Shown here piece by piece: positions 58,924-64,000 of a stretch of DNA of 64,000 nucleotides. The number at the start of each line of letters is the position of its first letter. Position 1 is the first letter of the stretch. The DNA comes from Calendula officinalis (Eukaryota > Streptophyta > Magnoliopsida > Asterales > Asteraceae). The DNA lies in contig OY970822.1 of NCBI GenBank assembly GCA_963853835.1, forward strand, positions 13,641,501-13,705,500. The letters are read 5' to 3'. Position numbers and translations under genes: made by a program. The notes under the pieces are model-generated. The model was not told where the DNA came from. It saw only the letters and a list, made by a program, of their open reading frames with translations, and made no database searches.

Positions 58924-60705
58924 TTAATTAGTTTGAGCCTGAAGGAGAATCTGTGAAGCAATATCTTTAACAGCACCCGGCCCATGTGGAAGAAAAACAG
59001 CATTTGAGTTTGATGATGAGCCGATGTCTTTCATAGTATCAAAATACTGAGTGATTAACACCATGTCCATGACTTGTTTTGCGGATGTTCCTGGAACGTT
59101 CTCTGAGAAAGCAAGAACGCTGTCTCGAAGGCCGTCAACTATGGCTTGACGTTGCCTGGCGACACCCAGCCCCGAAAGGTATTTGGATTCTGCTTCTCCT
59201 TCTGCTCCCTTTATTTGTAGGATCTTTTCTGCTTCTGCTTTTTCCTTTGCAGCAACTCTCATTCTAGAAGCTGTTTTTGCACTTTATATATTATTCATTG
59301 GATAAAAATAGTGTTTTCAAAAAATTGGTTAAACAACTTGATATTTACAAACTTTCTTTGTAAAATGGGTGCAAAACGAGTATGACATGGACGGGTGGTA
59401 AATAAAAAGGTGTTAATTTGGGTCAAATTGAAGTGTGTGAAAATGGTTATAACCACATTGGTGTGAATTAAGAATGGTCTCAAATTAAAGAGGTTTGGAT
59501 TTTTTAAATAATCCGCGCGATTATAATCGAGGGTAAAAGATATTTTTAAAATATGTACAGAATAATTTTTAATTCAAAAAATTGGGGGTAAAAGTCTTGG
59601 GTGAAGTGACAAATTTCCTTTTATACCCTTGGTTCTCACTGTTCTGACCCTTCTAGAGTGTGTCAATTTTTATTAATTTCCATATTTCATAAGGTTTACA
59701 AATTCTGTTACAAGGGAAAAAAGATCCAGTTTTTTAATAAAGCAATTTTGGAGATTGTAAACGCTTTGGGTGGGTTTTAAACCATTTGATCTAGTTACTT
59801 TATTACAAAGATAATTTCAACCATTTTTTTATTAATAGAAAATTACCCAAATTGACACATTTTCATGATTGAATGCAAGAAAACATCATTTTACAAGGAA
59901 TCAAACGAACGTACCTGCATTGATTTCATTCATGGATCGCTTTACATGTGCATCCGGTTCAATATCAACAATCAAAGTTTGCACAATCTCAAAACCATAA
60001 CCAGACATAGCCTATAACATGATCAGAAAAATTAAGATTAAGATAAATCAAACAATTAAAACACCACAAATAAAGAAAAACAATCATTACCTTCTCAAGC
60101 TCTTCTTCCACACCTCTGGCTATATCATTTTTCTGTAGAAAAACATCATCCAATAGCAGCTTCGGTACACTAGCCCTAATTACTAACAACATATAAAATC
60201 AAGCTTTCAGAAACGAGAACAAAAAAATCAATGAAATTGTAAAAAACGGCCATTTTAGTTCATTTAATGCGACAGAAATGAATACAAGATATATATTTGC
60301 ATCTTACCATCGAAAACATAAGCTTGAATTTGTTGCTTTGTATTTGTGAGTTTATAAAAAGCATCAGCAGCCTTCTCAGACAAGGCACGATACTGTACAG
60401 AAGCAACCATAGTAACAAAAACATTATCCTGAAATCAAACCACAATTATCCAATCAAACTTCTAATATATAATCTTAAAAGTATACTCAACAAATCTGTG
60501 AAGAAACGGTAAAAACCTTTGTTTTTGTCTCACAACGAACATCAAGCTGATTCACACGCAATGAAAGTTTACCAGCCAGCCTATACCCCAAACACCAAGG
60601 CAAACAGTGACAACCGGGCTGAAGAACATTATCAAACTTGCCAAAATGTTCTTTCACACCTACATTAGATTGTTCCACTTGTATACACCCAAGAGATTGA
60701 CCCAT
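58924..60705 (-). CDS. HIR: Hypersensitive-induced response (HIR) protein, SPFH/band-7 family
   Basis: Five coding exons on the minus strand: 60705-60517, 60428-60308, 60182-60091, 60011-59915, 59270-58924. All are GT-AG in frame, 846 nt, 281 residues, close to the usual 284-286. It begins MGQSLGCIQV: Gly2 is a myristoylation site and Cys7 a possible palmitoylation site, which anchor HIR proteins at plasma-membrane microdomains. The SPFH/prohibitin domain covers about 5-190 (QVEQSNVGVKEHFGKFDNVL near the start, then VIRASVPKLLLDDVF, DIEPDAHVKRSMNEINA). A coiled-coil region rich in Glu/Ala/Lys follows, then a C-terminal IASQILLQAQTN. Family members oligomerise, bind NLR or LRR immune proteins and promote hypersensitive cell death. 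Which HIR paralogue this is cannot be told. Confidence 0.94.
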
Positions 60706-61300
60706 GATTCAAATCTGGAAAAGAAAAGGATATCGTTAAATAACTATGAGTAGAAATTGAGCATCTATAGTTCTATTATGTACAAGTAACAGTGTCCAAT
60801 TCAAATAAGGGGCAAATTTGATCATATGACAATTACAAAATTCAGATTCTACCACTTGACTCCAATGAACAGAGATACAATTATTTCTCGATGAATATAC
60901 GCAGATGTGTGCACACTTCATAATTCGGTATGAAAAATCACGCAAAGTGAAATACTCATCCTGTAATTTAAGTCTTTTAACGTCAACTAAAACCCTAGAA
61001 ATTAACTAAAACACCGATCAAAAGTCTAAAACCTTGAAAAACTCATCGAAAACAGAGGGAAACAAAACAATCAGGCACAGTGTATCAAATTCGATGATGA
61101 ATTTCGGTCAACTTACGTAATCAAAATACAAAAATCTACACACTACGATGAAACTCACATGTTAAATTCCTAACAAATTTAGGCAAGAAACGATCGATAC
61201 CAAGAAAAATTGAACGTACCTTCAAGTATGCAACGGTTAGGGGAATGAGATTTGAACAGTTATTTTGAGTTTTTGACGGAATGAGAGGACAGAGTATATG
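60706..61300 (-). promoter_or_regulatory. HIR 5' UTR with intron
   Basis: On the minus strand a donor at 61220/61219 (TTGAAG|GTACGT) and an acceptor at 60716-60715 (CTTTTCCAG) just before the ATG define a leader intron of about 505 bp. The first leader exon lies right of 61220. Leader introns are common in plant HIR genes and often raise expression. Confidence 0.6.
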
Positions 61301-61478
61301 TGCTGTACACTATCTTTATGAAGGTTTCTTGTGCCGTTCAGAGTCATTTCATTGGGAATGGTCGTTGTTCTTGTGAATGACGAAAATACCCTCGTATTGA
61401 TGATCAACACAATTCACACCTCATAAATTCTTTTTTTGTAAGGTTGCGGCCGTTTTTAGTCCAACCGAATCTATATTT

Positions 61479-61664
61479 CTTTTTTGAACGGCCAGTTAGT
61501 AAATTAGTTGTTCGAGCCTAGACAGTGATATCCACAAGGGGTAGTATGTCTTCCCTCGAACCTTCCACCTATGGGGAATAAACCCCACGTCCACGACGGG
61601 ACTTGAACGGTCATGGGCAACACCTTATCTTTTCACCAATACCACTAGACTAAAAGCCTTGGGT
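61479..61664 (-). mobile_element. tRNA-derived SINE (family A), with target duplication
   Basis: Flanked by a perfect 16-bp duplication AACCGAATCTATATTT at 61463-61478 and 61665-61680. On the minus strand the A-box-like TAGTCTAGTGGTATTGG and the B-box region GTTCAAGTCCCGTCG precede a tail ending in A residues. Closely matches 10175-10370. Confidence 0.92.
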
Positions 61665-61680
61665 AACCGAATCTATATTT

Positions 61681-62820
61681 AAAACTGGTGATACCAAACC
61701 GTTCTCACTCAAGAAGTGCTTGATCTAAAGGTTTGAGACATATAATATAAACTAATTAAATACAACTATGATCATACGAAGCTTGATTAGATGCACAACC
61801 TCTCACTATCATCACTAAAATCTTTAGTTTACTGACTTTTGGTTTGAACTCATGGGTGTTCATGCGACATGTGCACACGAATATAGTTGCGAAAACCATG
61901 GGGTGGGGGTTGAAGCAGCGAGTGGTCAACTGTAGTACAGTGGCGTGATCAGTTTATGTGTGTATGTTTGTTCAACTTTTCTTTTGAATGGTACGAGTTA
62001 GTGGTTCGAGCCTAAACAGTGACATCCATAAGGGGCAGTATGTATTCCCTCGAATCCTCCACCAATGGGGAATAAACCCTACCATCTATTCACCCGAGGA
62101 AAAACATTCAGCTAGGCTCGAACCCAAGACATTGTGAAGCAAAACCCTCAAGGTCTCCATTGGTAACCAGTTGATCTAATTAATTTTGCTATTATGTAAA
62201 TACTCCGTTTTGATTTATTCCATTAAAGTGAATTAATGTTTATCATTAATCGTATTTTACCATTCAAAACTAAAGACATATAAGTTCATTTGTAGACACA
62301 CAATTCTACGCTTATAACTAATATACTCTTCCAGTGTTATTGAAGATAACACAAAGAATGATAGAGTATTCAAGCAGTGGATCGTATCCGGTAGTATAAA
62401 AAGTGTTCCGATTGTCGTAGCCTGAGAAATTAATGCCGAAACTGTTTTAAAGTATCGTATCAAACACGAGACTCAACCAATTTTGTTTTTACCCCTTTAT
62501 GCTTACATCGTCATTTTATAATTTACATTTTCAAATTGTAAATTGTTTTATTATATTATATTGAATTAAATTGATATTAACTCCTGCATGTATCATCCTT
62601 TTAACGTATTTATTACGATCCTCGAAATAAAGTAAATTTTGCGAAATGAATTTGTAAAATATGTGACTATTTTATACGAGCCTTGTGAAATGTGGTGAAA
62701 ATCATGTAGATCCCATGTTGTTTAAAGTTTTTTTTAGTAATTGCTACTTTTTTAATCAAAAAAATAATATTGTTTATAATATTAATAATAATTGGCAGCT
62801 TGTTAAGATTTCACCGGTCT
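61681..62820. other. Intergenic apart from SINEs
   Basis: Outside the SINE at 61985-62165 I see no gene or repeat. Confidence 0.5.
61985..62165 (-). mobile_element. SINE with different head but the family A 3' tail
   Basis: The part at 61985-62080 (GTTCGAGCCTAAACAGTGAC and TGGGGAATAAACCCT) matches the 3' half of family A. The 5' head on the minus strand (GATCAACTGGTTACCAATGG, then GGGTTCGAGCCTAGC) is unlike family A. This is a mosaic or sister SINE family. Confidence 0.7.
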
Positions 62821-62830
62821 AATTGATAAT

Positions 62831-63090
62831 TTGTAGCCAAGGATGGCCAGCCTAGCTGGTCTGAGGCACTGAGTTTATACTCATGTGGGCTGCAGGTCGT
62901 GAGTTCGAATCCCTTTATGAGCGTTGCATTTGCGTAATTTACTCACACCTCACACGGGCACATATGAGGAATTTTTCTTGGAAATCCCTTTAGGGTCTAG
63001 GTTTGCCCGCTTATGCGGAGCTCGAACTCGGGATGCTCGCTGAAAAATTGCGAGTGGGCTTCCGTTATTTCATTTGCCGTTTCCAAAAAA
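62831..63090 (+). mobile_element. tRNA-derived SINE (family B), with target duplication
   Basis: 260 bp, flanked by a perfect 10-bp AATTGATAAT at 62821-62830 and 63091-63100. The head has GCCTAGCTGGTCTGAGGC (A box) and GAGTTCGAATCCC (B box). The tail is TTTCCAAAAAA. Confidence 0.92.
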
Positions 63091-63248
63091 AATTGATAAT
63101 CGGTAAAAAAAATAAAAAAAATGGGTCAAGTCGTTACAAAAGAATGTTTAAGGATTAAAGAGAAAAAAAGGTTAAAGTAAAAGCATATCAGAGTTCGAGG
63201 ATCAAACCATTTTCAACATATTAAAATATCATGTTAATTGAGTGAGAC

Positions 63249-63480
63249 GCAAATGATATCTAGCTCAGCTGGATTTATGCATGAGTTTTACTTCCATATG
63301 AGGCGTGAGGTTTGAAGTTCGAATCCTGTAAACACCTCTTGTGGTGCTAAATATGCGGGATTTTTCCCTGTAAATCCTTATAGGGGTTGGGTTTGTCCTG
63401 TAAAGGAACTCGAACCTGGTGTGCTCGTTGGAATATTACGAGTAACCTTCCGTTGTTATCATTTTCACAGTTTCCAAAAA
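63249..63480 (+). mobile_element. tRNA-derived SINE (family B), second copy
   Basis: 232 bp, target duplication AATTGAGTGAGAC (63236-63248) and AATTGAATGAGAC (63481-63493), one mismatch. The head has TAGCTCAGCTGG (A box) and AAGTTCGAATCC (B box); same tail TTTCCAAAAA as 62831-63090. Body diverged from that copy. Confidence 0.9.
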
Positions 63481-63493
63481 AATTGAATGAGAC

Positions 63494-64000
63494 ATCTATA
63501 TTAAAATAAAATACTTTACACACGTATATCTCGATCAATAAGTATTGTTTGAATTAAGATAAGCATGAAAAATACAAGTGATAAGAAAGTGGTGTTAGAT
63601 GGCAATGCCTATAGCCGTTCAAAAGAAGAAGAAGATGGCATTCGGCATTCCTATAAAAATAAAATGTTTTGACTTCCATATTCAAAGTACTCCAGCTAAT
63701 TTAAAATAGTTAAAAACGAAGACATCTTCTTCTCTCACTATGCAAGGTTTTGTTTGTTTTTTTTTTCTTCTCTTCTCTTTTCACATTAATCTGTTTTGTT
63801 TTCGTTTAACTAAACACGATATAGTAACATATGTTGTAAATTCTTACTCTGTTAGATGTATTTTCTTTTATTTAACATCGAGCATCATACTTCACATCTC
63901 ATAATTACTAATTATTTTTGGCATTTTCAATTGGTGTATCGTTTTGCAATTTTATAAAAAAAATGGACAGAATTTACATTCTAATATGATTTAAGATTAG
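63494..64000. other. Window end, no gene called
   Basis: AT-rich; CTTCTTCTCTCACTATGC near 63725-63745 and a T-rich pyrimidine tract could be a leader of a gene beyond the window, but nothing supports a coding call. Confidence 0.35.

Noticed and set aside
59079..59267. Plus-strand frame opposite the last HIR exon
   Set aside because: Shadow of the minus-strand HIR coding sequence.
61479..63480. tRNA genes
   Set aside because: A- and B-box motifs are present, but no cloverleaf of tRNA length could be formed. Target duplications and A-rich tails identify them as SINEs.

Overview
This is a plant nuclear genome window, AT-rich, with GT-AG introns, 5'-UTR introns, plant mitochondrial and plasma-membrane protein genes, and dense plant-type transposons. 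Gene content fits a eudicot; the retroelement mix would suit an asterid (perhaps Asteraceae), but I cannot fix the family from sequence alone.

Four host genes are reconstructed exon by exon, each closing in frame. They are GUF1/EF4 (mitochondrial back-translocating elongation GTPase, + strand, 10704-13772, 10 exons, 664 aa), VDAC (mitochondrial outer-membrane porin, + strand, 15181-17267, 6 exons, 276 aa), WDR12/Ytm1 (60S ribosome-biogenesis WD40 protein, - strand, 49790-52282, 13 exons, 431 aa) and an HIR-type SPFH protein (- strand, 58924-60705, 5 coding exons, 281 aa). A possible two-exon 52-aa gene lies divergent to GUF1 (9775-10057, - strand). They form no operon-like unit. GUF1 and VDAC are adjacent mitochondrial genes, while WDR12 and HIR are co-directional but separated by a retrotransposon.

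Three complete LTR retrotransposons have LTRs of equal length and perfect 5-bp target duplications. RT1 (660-8599, 2194-bp LTRs, TSD TATAA) carries only gag and is very young. RT2 (24352-28930, - strand, 512-bp LTRs, TSD AGATT) is a Copia-type gag-only element with a broken gag and a second, foreign LTR/primer-binding-site junction inside. RT3 (52451-57582, 293-bp LTRs, TSD GGCTG) is a Ty3/gypsy chromovirus with one uninterrupted 1487-aa polyprotein. It sits 169 bp upstream of the WDR12 start codon.

The 17-49 kb interval is a transposon and gene-fragment graveyard. It holds Stowaway MITEs (TA TSD), Harbinger-like MITEs (TAA TSD) and a set of hAT-type MITEs with 8-bp TSDs whose interiors are arrays of short self-complementary iterons. 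It also holds a large inverted repeat split by RT2, and a segment present at both 32.2-34.2 and 46.4-47.8 kb. One copy of that segment holds a hAT MITE and the other holds what looks like its excision footprint. Remnants of UFL1, PP2A scaffold subunit, a hAT transposase, a zinc-knuckle gag and WDR12 exon 1 are scattered through the window. The right end (61.4-63.5 kb) is a cluster of tRNA-derived SINEs, three with clear target duplications.
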